Positions 16,194 to 25,270 of a stretch of DNA of 52,351 bases are shown here, one piece after another. The notes beneath the pieces are model-generated. The model saw only the letters and a list, made by a program, of their open reading frames with translations. It did not search any database and was not told the origin of the DNA. Position 1 is the first letter of the stretch; every line of letters starts with the position of its first letter. The position numbers were made by a program, and so were the translations under genes. Origin of the DNA: Halobacteriales archaeon QS_9_68_17. Lineage in GTDB: Archaea > Halobacteriota > Halobacteria > Halobacteriales > Natronoarchaeaceae. Location of the stretch: the NCBI GenBank assembly GCA_003023565.1, contig PXSA01000019.1:1-52351 (forward strand). The letters are read 5' to 3'.

Positions 16194-16783
16194 GCGTCGA
16201 CTCGCCAGTTCTGGTTTTCGCACTCCTCGCGCAGGACGCCGAAGTACACCATGTCGACGTACTCGCCGTTCACGTGCTCGGCCTCGCGCATCACGCCCTC
16301 CTCTTGCATCCCGCAGTTCCGCAGGACGCGTTTCGACGGCTCGTTCGTCGCCAGTGCCCGGCCGCGGACGCGGTGGAGCCGTAGCTCCTCGAAGGCGTAG
16401 CGGACCAACAGGCGGGCGGCCTCGGTCATGACGCCGTCGCCGTGAACGTCCGGCGTGAGCCAGTAGCCGATCTCGGCGTGGCCGTCCTCGATGTCGAACA
16501 GCGAGACGGTGCCGAGGACGTCCCCGTCGCGGGGGCCGTCGCTCTCCGCGTCCTCGAAGCGCCGCGCGCCGTCGTCGACGCAGACGGCGAGTTCGACCGT
16601 GTCGTCGCCGGAGACGTGCTCCTCGAAGTGCTCGCGGGTCGTCTCCATGTTCGTCGGGGAGGCGCTCGTGAGCGGGCGGCGCACCCGCGGGTCGTCGATG
16701 TTGTCGCGGACGAACTCCAAGTCCTCCTCCTCGACCGTCCGGAGGGTGACGCGCTCCCCGCGGAGGAAGGCGGCACCGGGCAT
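16187..16783 (-). CDS. GNAT N-acetyltransferase (RimJ/RimL type), copy 2
   Basis: A 198-residue GNAT acetyltransferase related to RimJ/RimL. The N-terminus (FLRGERVTLRTVEEEDLEFVRDNIDDP) and the acetyl-CoA region (IGYWLTPDVHGDGVMTEAARLLVRYAFEELRLHRVRG) are clear. I start it at the ATG at 16783, which overlaps the stop codon of the upstream paralogue (TGATG). An ATG at 16807 would add eight unlike residues. Relatives acetylate ribosomal protein N-termini or small molecules; the target is unknown. It is a tandem duplicate of the next gene. Confidence 0.85.
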   Translation of the reverse strand: MPGAAFLRGERVTLRTVEEEDLEFVRDNIDDPRVRRPLTSASPTNMETTREHFEEHVSGDDTVELAVCVDDGARRFEDAESDGPRDGDVLGTVSLFDIEDGHAEIGYWLTPDVHGDGVMTEAARLLVRYAFEELRLHRVRGRALATNEPSKRVLRNCGMQEEGVMREAEHVNGEYVDMVYFGVLREECENQNWRVDAQ

Positions 16784-17322
16784 CACCGCACCTCCGTCCG
16801 GTCCCATTCGTCCTCCAGCAGGCCGTAGAAGTGCGTGTCGACGTACTCGCCGCCGACGAACTTCTCGTCGCGCTGGACGCCCTCCTCGGTGAAGCCGAGT
16901 TTCTCCAGGAGGTTTCGGGAGGCGGTGTTGCCCGCGAGCGCGCGGGCGCGGACCCGGTGGAGGCGGCGCTCGTCGAACGCGTAGTCGAGCAGGAGCGCGA
17001 CGGCCTCCGTCGCGTACCCCTCGCCCTGCGCGTCGGGGCTGACCCAGTAAGCGACTTCGGCGTGACCCGCCGAGTCGTCGACGTGGAACAGCATCACGTA
17101 GCCGACGGGGTCGCCGTCAACGCAGGCGAGCAGGGCGGTGTCGTCGCCGTCGTACGTACCCTCGAAGCGCTCGCGCCGTTGTTCGAGGTTCGACGGGCGG
17201 TCGAACGTCATCGGGTGTCGGATCGCCGGGTCGTTGCTGTGGTCTCGCAGGAACTCCAGGTCCTCCTCCTCGACGGTTCGGAGGGCCACGCGGTCGCCGG
17301 AGAGAAACGTCGCACCTGGCAT
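16783..17322 (-). CDS. GNAT N-acetyltransferase (RimJ/RimL type), copy 1
   Basis: A 179-residue paralogue of the downstream GNAT gene. The start is nearly the same (MPGATFLSGDRVALRTVEEEDLEF) and so is the acetyl-CoA region (VAYWVSPDAQGEGYATEAVALLLDYAFDERRLHRVRA). The C-terminal block EEGVQRDEKFVGGEYVDTHFYGLLEDEW is RimJ-like. Its stop shares bases with the start of the next copy, so the two are probably translated together. They have diverged well beyond identity, so the duplication is not recent. Confidence 0.87.
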   Translation of the reverse strand: MPGATFLSGDRVALRTVEEEDLEFLRDHSNDPAIRHPMTFDRPSNLEQRRERFEGTYDGDDTALLACVDGDPVGYVMLFHVDDSAGHAEVAYWVSPDAQGEGYATEAVALLLDYAFDERRLHRVRARALAGNTASRNLLEKLGFTEEGVQRDEKFVGGEYVDTHFYGLLEDEWDRTEVR

Positions 17323-17385
17323 AGTTGCGAGGATTCCCTCTGACGAGATAGTTCTACCGTCGGTGTGCGACAGTGTCTCACTACC

Positions 17386-18018
17386 TCAGAAGAACGCAGT
17401 GACGTGCTCGCCGAGGTAGATCCACGTGAGCGCGAGCCACGTCTGGAAGGCGACGCTCCCGAGCGCGGAGAGCGCGACGAACTCGCGGTCGTCCATCCCC
17501 GCGAAGCCGGCGGGGACGGTGAGCATGCCGCGGGTGAAAAGCAGGGCGTTGCTCGCGGGGACGACGACCCGGCCCCAGCGGTCGAACCAGCGCTCGAACC
17601 GGTCGACCGACGACTCGCGCACGCGGAACCACGGCCGGTCGAGCAGGAAGCGCCGGCCGTATCGCTTGGCGAGGGCGAACAGCGCCCACTGGCCGACGGT
17701 CGCGCCCGCGGCGGCGACGAGCACGACGGCGACCCACTCCGCCGCCGAGTCCGCGAACAGGGCGACCGCGGCGGGGACGAGCGCCTCGCTCGGCGCGAAG
17801 TAAAGCAGCATCGCGCCCTCTAAGATCAGGATGCCGAACAGCGCCAGCAGCCCGTACCGGTCGAGCCACTGCCGCGCGAGCGCCTCGTCGCCGAGAAAGA
17901 CGAGCGCTATCCCGACGACGGCGGCGATGGCGACGCCGGCGGCGAGCGCGAGCGGTCCGTAGTCCGCGACGAGTCGCCGGACGCGGCCGTCCTCGACGGC
18001 GGTGGCTCCCGATGGCAT
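17386..18018 (-). CDS. DedA family membrane protein (VTT domain)
   Basis: A 210-residue membrane protein of the DedA/SNARE-associated (VTT) family, members of which flip or transport lipids such as undecaprenyl or polyprenyl phosphate in bacteria. It has a helix at about residues 20-42, the hallmark re-entrant segment FGILILEGAMLLYFAPSEALVPAA at 62-85, the block GATVGQWALFALAKRYGRRFL at 104-125, and PASNALLFTRGMLTVPAGFAGM near 155. A helix closes the C-terminus. Length is normal. It stands alone on its strand. Confidence 0.85.
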   Translation of the reverse strand: MPSGATAVEDGRVRRLVADYGPLALAAGVAIAAVVGIALVFLGDEALARQWLDRYGLLALFGILILEGAMLLYFAPSEALVPAAVALFADSAAEWVAVVLVAAAGATVGQWALFALAKRYGRRFLLDRPWFRVRESSVDRFERWFDRWGRVVVPASNALLFTRGMLTVPAGFAGMDDREFVALSALGSVAFQTWLALTWIYLGEHVTAFF

Positions 18019-18118
18019 TCGTCCGACCAGACCACCACGCGGCTAATATGCCTTGCGGCACGCACCGGACGGTGCCCCGACCCGGGGGCCTTTTACCACC
18101 GGGCGGCAAGGAACGCGC

Positions 18119-19099
18119 ATGACCCGACCGAGACGGCCGCGACGCCTCCGACAGGACGGCGTCCGCGGCCTCGTCAGCGAGACGGAACTCGAACCGAGCG
18201 ATCTGATAGCGCCCGTGTTCGTCGACGCGACTGTCGACGAGCGTCGCCCCATCGAGTCGATGCCCGGCCACGAGCGCGTGCCCGTGGACGAGGCCGTCGA
18301 CCGCGCGGAGGAACTGCTCGCGACCGGCATCGAGTCGGTGATCCTGTTCGGTATCCCGACGTCCAAGGACGACCGCGGGAGCCGCGCCTGGGCCGAGGAC
18401 GGCGTCGTTCAGGAGGCGACCCGCCGGATCACGGCGGCGACGGACGCGTACGTGATCACCGACGTCTGCCTCTGCGAGTACACCGACCACGGCCACTGCG
18501 GGGTGCTGGAGGACCGCGCCGAGGAGGACCCGGACGTGACCGTCCGCAACGACGAGACGCTCGACCTGCTGGCGAGGACCGCCGTCTCCCACGCCGACGC
18601 CGGCGCGGACATGGTCGCGCCGAGCAGCATGACCGACGGGATGGTCGGGGCCATCCGCGACGGCCTCGACGAGGCGGGCCACGAGCACGTGCCGGTCATG
18701 AGCTACGCCGTGAAGTACGAGAGCGCCTTCTACGGCCCGTTCCGCGACGCCGCCGACGGCGCGCCCGCCTTCGGCGACCGCCGCCACTACCAGATGGACC
18801 CCGCGAACCGCCGCGAGGCGATGCGCGAAGCGGCGCTGGACGTCGAGGAGGGCGCGGACGCGCTGATGGTCAAGCCCGCGCTCTCCTATCTCGACGTGGT
18901 CCGCGACGTGCGCGAGGAGTTCGACCACCCGGTCGCCGCCTACAACGTCTCCGGCGAGTACGCGATGGTCCACGCTGCGGCGGAGAAGGGGTGGCTGGGT
19001 CTGGAGGGTGCGGCGCTGGAGTCGCTGCTGTCGATCAAACGGGCGGGCGCGGACCTCATCCTGACGTACTTCGCGGAGGACGTGGCGGACGCGCTCTGA
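18119..19099 (+). CDS. hemB: Delta-aminolevulinic acid dehydratase (porphobilinogen synthase)
   Basis: Condenses two 5-aminolevulinates into porphobilinogen, feeding hemC elsewhere in this window. The 326-residue protein has the zinc-site segment [14 protein letters not shown] near residue 120 and the two active-site lysines in [20 protein letters not shown] near 197 and [14 protein letters not shown] near 250. I start it at the ATG at 18119; the longer frame from 18053 would add 22 residues with no homology. A GC-rich spacer separates it from the divergent DedA gene. Confidence 0.95.
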   Translation: MTRPRRPRRLRQDGVRGLVSETELEPSDLIAPVFVDATVDERRPIESMPGHERVPVDEAVDRAEELLATGIESVILFGIPTSKDDRGSRAWAEDGVVQEATRRITAATDAYVITDVCLCEYTDHGHCGVLEDRAEEDPDVTVRNDETLDLLARTAVSHADAGADMVAPSSMTDGMVGAIRDGLDEAGHEHVPVMSYAVKYESAFYGPFRDAADGAPAFGDRRHYQMDPANRREAMREAALDVEEGADALMVKPALSYLDVVRDVREEFDHPVAAYNVSGEYAMVHAAAEKGWLGLEGAALESLLSIKRAGADLILTYFAEDVADAL

Positions 19100-19176
19100 T
19101 AGATACGTCCGAGCGCCGGCGGTCTTTCAGTGACTATCTCGCGACCTCCGTGAGACCTGTGAAAGGCGGGTTTCCG

Positions 19177-19428
19177 ATGACCCGAACGTTTGACTACCGC
19201 AGTCAACGACGGTCCAACACGCCCTCGCGTGAACTCGCCGCCGTGCTTGTCGGTCTCGCCGGTGCCGTCGGTGGTCTCGGTCCCATCGTCGCGATCGAGA
19301 CGCTCAGGGGGAACGCTGTCGGTGGAATCGTGACCGTACGATCGCTCACCATCCTCGCCATCGGCGGAGCTATCTTCGGCGTCGGCTTCTGCCGCACGGC
19401 CGGTGACCTCCCGACGGGAAGCGACTGA
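19177..19428 (+). CDS. Small two-helix membrane protein, unknown
   Basis: An 83-residue ORF 77 bases after hemB. It has a polar, arginine-rich N-terminus and two hydrophobic segments (ELAAVLVGLAGAVGGLGPIVAIE and SLTILAIGGAIFGVGFC) that should span the membrane. Start at ATG 19177; the same frame extends back into hemB but that part is not protein-like. I do not recognise a family. The hydrophobic pattern is more regular than chance ORFs here. Confidence 0.45.
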   Translation: MTRTFDYRSQRRSNTPSRELAAVLVGLAGAVGGLGPIVAIETLRGNAVGGIVTVRSLTILAIGGAIFGVGFCRTAGDLPTGSD

Positions 19429-19729
19429 ACGGACGCCTTGGACGACCGACCGATCGTCCACTCCACTGCCGTCCCGGACCGATCGTCCGTTTTGCCCGAT
19501 GCCGGACACGTTCACGCGTTCGTTCACCCGGTGAGCGGGCGGTTCCGACCGACCGTCCATCGCGCCCGCGCCACGGCGTCGACCGACCGTCATCCGCCGG
19601 ACAGGCACCCCCGTCCCTCACGGTAAAACCTAAGCGGCGGCTCGAAAACACCGACCCGAGCGGTGGACGAACGTCCGAAATACCCGATCACGAGCGTCCG
19701 GTCGCTTGTCGCTCGATCGCCTTATATGC

Positions 19730-19746
19730 GTAATATCGAGTATTAC
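19730..19746. promoter_or_regulatory. Inverted repeat, candidate operator for the ammonium transporter
   Basis: GTAATA and TATTAC form a perfect 6-base dyad around tcgag, in the AT-rich region about 100 bases before the leader ORF of the amt gene. The size fits a dimeric archaeal regulator. No regulator gene lies next to it. Confidence 0.35.
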
Positions 19747-19802
19747 TCCGGACGCGCGTCGAATAAGGGGACAGTGAAGGAAACGTGTGTCAACGAGAAT
19801 TA

Positions 19803-19809
19803 TTATATA
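19803..19809 (+). promoter_or_regulatory. TATA-like element before the amt leader ORF
   Basis: ttatata is centred about 27 bases before the GTG at 19833, the spacing of haloarchaeal leaderless promoters. A second one, gttata at about 19825-19830, is placed to serve the in-frame ATG at 19851. Confidence 0.45.
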
Positions 19810-19832
19810 GTTATCGATATTGGAGTTATATC

Positions 19833-19931
19833 GTGAGCTGGAATACGGATATGGCGTTCGAACACGAGATAAAGAACGTTCGTAGTAAAATACACTCGGC
19901 TTGGTTCGGTTCGGAGGTGACGGACGCGTGA
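19833..19931 (+). CDS. Short leader ORF overlapping the ammonium transporter start
   Basis: A 32-codon frame from GTG 19833 (or 26 codons from ATG 19851), ending SEVTDA. Its TGA overlaps the GTG start of the transporter (GTGA), and a strong ribosome-binding sequence, ggaggtga, for the transporter lies inside it. TATA-like elements stand about 27 bases before both candidate starts. This suggests a translated leader coupled to transporter synthesis. It is too short for homology to be judged, so it could be a chance frame. Confidence 0.35.
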   Translation: MSWNTDMAFEHEIKNVRSKIHSAWFGSEVTDA

Positions 19932-21595
19932 CGACCGCGCCGCTACAGGTCGACCCGCAGGTGATCGCCGACGGCGTGAACCTGGTGTGGGTGCTGGTCG
20001 CCACCTTCCTGATCTTCTTCATGCACGCCGGCTTCGCCATGCTGGAGGCGGGGCAGGTGCGCTCGAAGAACGTCGCGAACCAGTTGACGAAGAACCTCCT
20101 GACGTGGAGCATCGGCGTTGTGGCCTTTTTCTTCGTTGGGGCCGGCGTCTCGGCGCTCGTCGGGAGCGTCACCGGCACCGCGGAGTTCGGCGGCATCCTG
20201 TCGACCACGTCGCCCGACTCGGTGAACGCGTGGGTCGACTGGCTGTTCGGCGCGGTGTTCGCGATGACGGCCGCGACCATCGTCAGCGGGGCGGTGGCCG
20301 GCCGCGCGAAACTCCGCGCGTACGTCAGCTACACCCTGTTGCTGGCCGCGGTCATCTACCCGGTCGTCACCGGGTTCACCTGGGCCGGCGGCTTCCTCGC
20401 GGAACTCGGCTTCGCCGACTTCGCGGGCGGGATGATCGTCCACGGGATGGGCGGTATCGCCGGCCTCACCGCGGCCTGGGTCCTCGGCCCGCGGATGGAC
20501 CGCTACAACGCCGACGGCTCCGTGAACGTCATCCCCGGCCACTCGATGACGTTTGCGGCGCTCGGGACGCTCATCCTCGCGTTCGGCTGGTACGGCTTCA
20601 ACGTCGGCACCGCCGCGACGGTGTTCGCCGTCGAGGACGGGTCGCTGGTGCTCGGCGCGTACGAGACGGTCGGCCGCGTCGCGCTGAACACCACGCTCGG
20701 CATGGCCGCGGGCGCTATCGGTGCCGGCGCGGTGTCGCTGTACAAGACCGGGAAGGTCGACACGCTGTACGTCGCGAACGGCCTGCTCGCCGGTCTCGTC
20801 GGCGTGACGGCCTCCGCGAACGTCGTCACCTGGTACGGCGGTCTGATCTCCGGGCTCGTCGCGGGCGCGCAACTGCCGGTCGTCTTCCGCCTCGTCGAGA
20901 AGCGCCTGAAGATCGATGACGTCTGTGCGGTGTTCCCGGTCCACGGTTCCGCGGGCATCGTCGGCGCGCTCATGCTGCCGTTCTTCCACATCAACGGGTT
21001 CGCGGTCGACCTGTTCGTCTCGCAGGTCGTCGGCGTCGTCGTCATCGCGGTCTGGACGGTCGCGGCGACCGGCGTGGTGTTCGGCCTGTTCAAGGCAGTC
21101 GGGCAGGCCCGCGTCTCTCCGGACCACGAGCGCGAGGGCCTCGACGTCTCCGAGCACGGCGTCGACACCTACCCCGAGTTCGGCAAGCCGGACATCGCGA
21201 CCGACGGCGGTCCCGAGGTCGTCCGCACCGACGGCGGCGAGCGCGACGAGGACGCGATCGAGATGGTCACCGCCATCGTCCGTCCTGACCGCCTCGGCGA
21301 CGTGAAGGAGTCGCTCGCCGAGGTCGGCGCGCCCTCGCTGACGGTCACGAACGTCTCCGGCCGCGGCAGCCAGCCCGCCAAGACCGGCCAGTGGCGCGGC
21401 GAGGAGTACACCGTCGACCTCCACCAGAAGGTGAAGGTCGAGTGCGTCGTCGCGGACATCCCGGCGGACGACGTGGTCGAGGCGATCCGCGACGGCGCGA
21501 TGACGGGCGAACCCGGCGACGGCAAGATCTTCGTGATGCCCGTCGACGACGCCCTGCAGGTGCGCACCGGCAACAGGGGGCCGGACGCGGTGTAG
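19928..21595 (+). CDS. Ammonium transporter fused to a C-terminal P-II (GlnK) domain
   Basis: A 555-residue fusion. Residues about 10-405 form an Amt channel with eleven predicted helices. Signatures include [18 protein letters not shown] near residue 30, [18 protein letters not shown] near 165 and [17 protein letters not shown] near 335. After a linker (about 406-448) comes a full P-II domain: [22 protein letters not shown], the T-loop region [20 protein letters not shown], and [19 protein letters not shown] proteins usually sit in a separate gene and plug the channel when nitrogen is plentiful; here the plug is tethered. Start is GTG 19928, seven bases after ggaggtga. Confidence 0.92.
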   Translation: MTTAPLQVDPQVIADGVNLVWVLVATFLIFFMHAGFAMLEAGQVRSKNVANQLTKNLLTWSIGVVAFFFVGAGVSALVGSVTGTAEFGGILSTTSPDSVNAWVDWLFGAVFAMTAATIVSGAVAGRAKLRAYVSYTLLLAAVIYPVVTGFTWAGGFLAELGFADFAGGMIVHGMGGIAGLTAAWVLGPRMDRYNADGSVNVIPGHSMTFAALGTLILAFGWYGFNVGTAATVFAVEDGSLVLGAYETVGRVALNTTLGMAAGAIGAGAVSLYKTGKVDTLYVANGLLAGLVGVTASANVVTWYGGLISGLVAGAQLPVVFRLVEKRLKIDDVCAVFPVHGSAGIVGALMLPFFHINGFAVDLFVSQVVGVVVIAVWTVAATGVVFGLFKAVGQARVSPDHEREGLDVSEHGVDTYPEFGKPDIATDGGPEVVRTDGGERDEDAIEMVTAIVRPDRLGDVKESLAEVGAPSLTVTNVSGRGSQPAKTGQWRGEEYTVDLHQKVKVECVVADIPADDVVEAIRDGAMTGEPGDGKIFVMPVDDALQVRTGNRGPDAV

Positions 21596-21728
21596 GGCCG
21601 CCCGCCGCCGTCGTGACGCCGGCACGCGCGGAGCCGTGATCCGCGCTGTCACCGGGTTGCCCCTGCCAGGTCGTCCCTTTCTCGCCGACCTCGTTACTTC
21701 TTTGACCGCTCCGGCCGAAGCGCCGGGC

Positions 21729-23069
21729 ATGAACCACGACGAGTCCCGCGACCTCTACGACCGCGCGCTGTCGGTCATGCCGGGCGGCGTCAACTCCTCG
21801 GTCCGCGCCGCGGTCGAACCGTACCCGCCGTTCGCCCAGCACGGGGACGGCGGCCACCTCATCGACGCCGACGGCAACCGCTACGTGGACTGGGTGATGG
21901 GGCTCGGGCCGCTGCTGTACGGCCACGACACCCCCGAACCGGTGCAGGCCGCGGTCCAGTCCCACGCCAGCGAGGGACCGATGTACGGCATGCCGACGGA
22001 GATCGAGGTCGAACACGCCGAGTTCGTCGCCCGGCACGTCCCGAGCGTCGAGATGGTCCGCTTCGTCAACAGCGGCACCGAGGCGACCGTCTCCGCCGTC
22101 CGCCTCGCCCGCGGCTACACGGGCCGGAACGAGATCGTCGTCATGCAGGGCGGCTACCACGGCGCGCAGGAGTCGACGCTCGTCGAGGGCGACGCCGACC
22201 ACCCGCGCCCCTCCACGGCCGGTATCCCGCAGTCGTTCTCCCAGCACACGCTTCCGGTCCCGTTCAACGACGAGGAGGCCGTCCACGAGGTGTTCGAGAA
22301 ACACGGCGACGACATCGCCGCCGTCCTCGTCGAACCGATCCTCGCGAACAAGGGCATCGTGATGCCGGAGGACGGCTACCACGAGACGCTGCGGGACCTG
22401 ACGGCAGACCACGGCTCCCTGCTGGTCTTCGACGAAGTGATCACGGGCTTTCGCGTCGGCGGCCTCCAGTGCGCGCAGGGCGAGTTCGGCGTCACCCCCG
22501 ACGTCACCACGTTCGGTAAGATCATCGGCGGCGGCTACCCCGTCGGCGCGATCGGCGGCAAGTCGGAGATAATCGAGCACTTCACGCCCTCGGGCGACGT
22601 GTTCCAGGCCGGCACCTTCTCCGGCCACCCCGTGACGATGGCCGCCGGCCTCGAATCGCTGCGCTACGCCGCCGAGAACGACGTGTACCAGCACGTCAAC
22701 GCCCTCGGCGACGAACTCCGGCGCGGCCTCACGGAGATCGTCGCCGACCGGGCCCCCGCGTACACCGTCGCCGGGACGGACAGCATGTTCAAGCTGCTGT
22801 TCACCCGCGACGCCGCCGACTCGTTCGACGAGCACTGCGAGGCCGGCTGTCGGCAGCGGGCCGACTGTCCGCGCTACGACGCCTGCCCGAAGCACGGCGC
22901 GGACGTGGCTGCCGGCGAGACCGACCGCTGGCGGCGGGTGTTCTGGCCGCAGATGAAGGAGCAGGGCGTGTTCCTCAGCCAGAACCAGTTCGAGTCCCAG
23001 TTCGTCAGCTACGCCCACACCGAGGAGGACGTGGAGACGACGCTGGAGGCGTACAAGGAGGCGCTGTAG
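21729..23069 (+). CDS. hemL: Glutamate-1-semialdehyde 2,1-aminomutase
   Basis: PLP enzyme that makes 5-aminolevulinate from glutamate-1-semialdehyde, the step before HemB. The 446-residue protein shows [19 protein letters not shown] near residue 16, [20 protein letters not shown] near 110, the PLP aspartate in [11 protein letters not shown] near 235, and the Schiff-base lysine in [16 protein letters not shown] near 262. A cysteine-rich segment ([21 protein letters not shown]) near residue 372 is an unusual insert that I cannot assign. I start it at ATG 21729; the longer frame back to 21636 is not conserved. Confidence 0.95.
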   Translation: MNHDESRDLYDRALSVMPGGVNSSVRAAVEPYPPFAQHGDGGHLIDADGNRYVDWVMGLGPLLYGHDTPEPVQAAVQSHASEGPMYGMPTEIEVEHAEFVARHVPSVEMVRFVNSGTEATVSAVRLARGYTGRNEIVVMQGGYHGAQESTLVEGDADHPRPSTAGIPQSFSQHTLPVPFNDEEAVHEVFEKHGDDIAAVLVEPILANKGIVMPEDGYHETLRDLTADHGSLLVFDEVITGFRVGGLQCAQGEFGVTPDVTTFGKIIGGGYPVGAIGGKSEIIEHFTPSGDVFQAGTFSGHPVTMAAGLESLRYAAENDVYQHVNALGDELRRGLTEIVADRAPAYTVAGTDSMFKLLFTRDAADSFDEHCEAGCRQRADCPRYDACPKHGADVAAGETDRWRRVFWPQMKEQGVFLSQNQFESQFVSYAHTEEDVETTLEAYKEAL

Positions 23070-23318
23070 CGCGGGATTCGATCGTTTTCCGGCCAGCGCG
23101 AGACCGCTCGCCGCTTTCGGCGAGCGTCCGAGCGTTCGGGGAAGGGCAGGCTGTCGCTACGATAGCACCCGCGAGCGAACGCAGTGAGCGAGCGGTCCGA
23201 CGACTGAACGGAGCGAAGCGACGTGAAGGAGGAGTGATTTTGGTCGAGCTTTTGCCGAGCCTCGCGAGCGTGTCCGCCTTTGGCGGACCGCTCGCGTCGC
23301 GCAGCGCAAAAGGTCGCG
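23070..23318. repeat. Palindrome-rich intergenic repeat between hemL and radA
   Basis: Between convergent genes lies about 250 bases of nested palindromes, including GCTCGCCG/CGGCGAGC near 23106-23126 and a gtccgcc/ggcggac hairpin near 23272-23288. It also contains the 22-base block at 23129-23150 that recurs at 10490-10511, and ttttggtcgagcttttgcc near 23238. It looks like a haloarchaeal composite intergenic repeat and may also serve as a terminator for both genes. Confidence 0.6.
23129..23150 (+). repeat. Shared 22-base block, copy 2
   Basis: The second copy of the block at 10490-10511, with one difference (a for g in the purine run). It lies in the hemL-radA intergenic repeat. Confidence 0.55.
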
Positions 23319-24353
23319 TTACTCGGGCTTCAGACCGCCGTCCTCGACGCGCATGACGGCCTCGCCGTCGGCGAGGTTCGGCGCGTCCACGAGGCGGACG
23401 ATCCGCTTGTCGCCCTTGGACTTGCGGAGGTAGATGCGGAACGTGGACTTGTGGCCGAGGATGTTCCCGCCGATGGGCTGGGTCGGGTCGCCGAAAAAGG
23501 AGTCGGGGTTCGACGCGACCTGGTTGGTGACGACGACCGCGACGTTGTGCAGGTTACCGACCTTGTCGAGGTCGTGCAGGTGCTTGTTGAGCTTCTGCTG
23601 GCGCTCGGCGAGTTCGCCGCGGCCGACGTACTCCGCGCGGAAGTGGGCCGTCAGCGAGTCGACGCAGAGCAGGCGGATGGGGTACTCGTCGTCCTGCGTC
23701 TCGCTGGCGAGTTCCTGAGCCTTCTCGGCCAGCAGCATCTGGTGGTTGGAGTTGAACGCCTTCGCGACGTGGATCTCGTCGAGGACGCTCTCGATGAGTT
23801 CGTCCATCGCCTCGTCGTCGTCGGGGCCGCCCTCGATCTCGCGGTCCTCCATGAACGCTTCAAGCGCCTCGTCCGGGAGCCCGCGGACCATGTCGTCGAT
23901 GCGCTCGGGGCGGAACGTGTCCTCGCTGTCGATGAACATCGCGGCACCGCGGAGGCCGCCGTACTCCTGTGGAAGCTGGACGTTGACCGCCAGCTGGTGG
24001 GTGACCTGGGACTTCCCGGAGCCGAACTCGCCGTACACCTCGGTGATCGACTGGGTCTCGACGCCCCCGCCGAGGAGGTCGTCGACCTCGTCGACCTGCC
24101 AGCTCAGCTTGCCGATCTTCTCGCGGCGCTCCAGTACGTCAGCGCCGGTCTCGAACCCGCCGATGTCGGCGGCGTCGCGAGCAGCCTGTACGATGTCGGC
24201 GGCGGTGCTCTCGCCGACGTCGGCGGTGTTCGACAGTTCGCCGGGGCTCGCGACGGCGAGGCCCTGGAAGGAGTCGAAGCCCGAGTCCTTGAGTTTCTCT
24301 GCGGTTGCCGGTCCGACGCCGGGGAGCGTCTCGAGGTCTGCGTCCGTTGCCAT
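23319..24353 (-). CDS. radA: DNA repair and recombination protein RadA
   Basis: Archaeal RecA/Rad51 recombinase that forms filaments on single-stranded DNA and catalyses strand exchange. In 344 residues it has the N-terminal helix-hairpin-helix domain ([22 protein letters not shown]), Walker [14 protein letters not shown] near residue 105, Walker B-type [21 protein letters not shown] near 220, and the C-terminal [26 protein letters not shown] start it at ATG 24353 because a TATA-like gtttatg lies about 30 bases upstream; the frame back to 24440 is not conserved. Confidence 0.97.
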   Translation of the reverse strand: MATDADLETLPGVGPATAEKLKDSGFDSFQGLAVASPGELSNTADVGESTAADIVQAARDAADIGGFETGADVLERREKIGKLSWQVDEVDDLLGGGVETQSITEVYGEFGSGKSQVTHQLAVNVQLPQEYGGLRGAAMFIDSEDTFRPERIDDMVRGLPDEALEAFMEDREIEGGPDDDEAMDELIESVLDEIHVAKAFNSNHQMLLAEKAQELASETQDDEYPIRLLCVDSLTAHFRAEYVGRGELAERQQKLNKHLHDLDKVGNLHNVAVVVTNQVASNPDSFFGDPTQPIGGNILGHKSTFRIYLRKSKGDKRIVRLVDAPNLADGEAVMRVEDGGLKPE

Positions 24354-24378
24354 ACGTCTCTCTAAACCACCCCTGATA

Positions 24379-24388
24379 CATAAACCCC
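24379..24388 (-). promoter_or_regulatory. TATA-like promoter of radA
   Basis: On the gene strand, gggtttatgt centred about 30 bases before the ATG at 24353. Confidence 0.5.
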
Positions 24389-24511
24389 AGTTAACAGGGG
24401 AGTGAAAGTGAAAGTGTAAGACACCGTCGGGGCATCGCAACTCGAAGTGAAAGGGTTTAGGAAGGAGAAGCGCGGTTCGGGGGCGAGCGTGGGGGTGTCG
24501 TCAGCGACCCT

Positions 24512-25159
24512 TCAGTCCCAGGGATGCGCGCCGCGCTCGTTCGGCCAGAGCGGGTACCAGTACTCCTTGTCGCCCTCGACTTCGAGTTCGCCGTCGAGGA
24601 CGCTCTCCAGTTTGAACTCGGCGCTGCTGTCGCGCTCGTTGCCGGGGCGGGGGGCGAACGGGTAGTACGCCCCGCGGCGGAACGAGTAGACCCAGTAGAC
24701 GCGGCCGCGGTCGGCGGGTCCGCCGCCCCGTCGGCGGCTCGCGGAGCCATCGCCCTTCCGGAACCCGAAGACGGCGGCGAGCAGACGCGACCCGTAGTCG
24801 CGCTCGATGAACGTGTCGGTCGCGAAGTGCATGCTCGTCACGAGGTCCTCGTAGTCGTCGTCGAAGAGGACGACCCACTGGTAGCCGTGGTCGTCCGTGT
24901 GGAGTTCGGCGGTGGTGCCGGTCTCTTTCTCGCCGGCTTCGAGGATGTCGATAACCTCCTCGACCGTGTCCTCGAAGTCCGTGCTGTCGACGCCAGCGAA
25001 ACACAGCGCCGCCTCCTCGACGGCGTCGTACCCGAGGTCCGCCTGCATCGTCAGGTACGCCGTACTCATGCCGAACAGGTCCTCCGGGTCGGCGTCGCGG
25101 GTCGCGTCCCGCTCGGCGCGGACCCCGAGTATCTCTCGGATCCCGTCGAGCAGTCCCAT
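24512..25159 (-). CDS. pspAB: PspA-associated protein PspAB
   Basis: A 215-residue haloarchaeal protein of the PspAB family, which is linked to PspA-type membrane stress responses. I recognise it from MGLLDGIREILGVRAERD at the start, the DLFGMSTAYLTMQADLGY block near residue 27 and the mid-protein DDHGYQWVVLFDDDYEDLVTSMHFA. It has no membrane segment. The htpX protease gene lies further upstream on the same strand; in relatives the two are usually neighbours as far as I recall. Here a trehalase gene on the other strand separates them. Start at ATG 25159. Confidence 0.8.
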   Translation of the reverse strand: MGLLDGIREILGVRAERDATRDADPEDLFGMSTAYLTMQADLGYDAVEEAALCFAGVDSTDFEDTVEEVIDILEAGEKETGTTAELHTDDHGYQWVVLFDDDYEDLVTSMHFATDTFIERDYGSRLLAAVFGFRKGDGSASRRRGGGPADRGRVYWVYSFRRGAYYPFAPRPGNERDSSAEFKLESVLDGELEVEGDKEYWYPLWPNERGAHPWD

Positions 25160-25270
25160 ACCGACCACTCCGTGCGCCCCGGCCTTAGTCCGTTCCCATT
25201 CCCGGACGGGCGCGGACCGCGCCGCCTGCTTCGGTATGGCAACCGTCACCTTGTATGAGCGCCGACTGGT

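Larger units (their letters stand above)
19429..19832. other. Gene-free stretch upstream of the ammonium transporter
   Basis: About 400 bases. The left part is GC-rich with repeated accgatcgtcc blocks (twice between 19449 and 19492). From 19700 on it becomes AT-rich and looks like a regulatory region. It holds an inverted repeat at 19730-19746 and two TATA-like stretches near 19803 and 19825. No convincing ORF before the short one at 19833. Confidence 0.5.

Noticed and set aside
19429..19832. Possible small RNA or riboswitch before the ammonium transporter
   Set aside because: Only a short dyad and TATA boxes are visible; no stable conserved fold could be argued by eye.
19943..21730. 595-codon ORF antisense to the ammonium transporter
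   Set aside because: The transporter frame has full homology; this one reads as H/D/R/V-rich noise.
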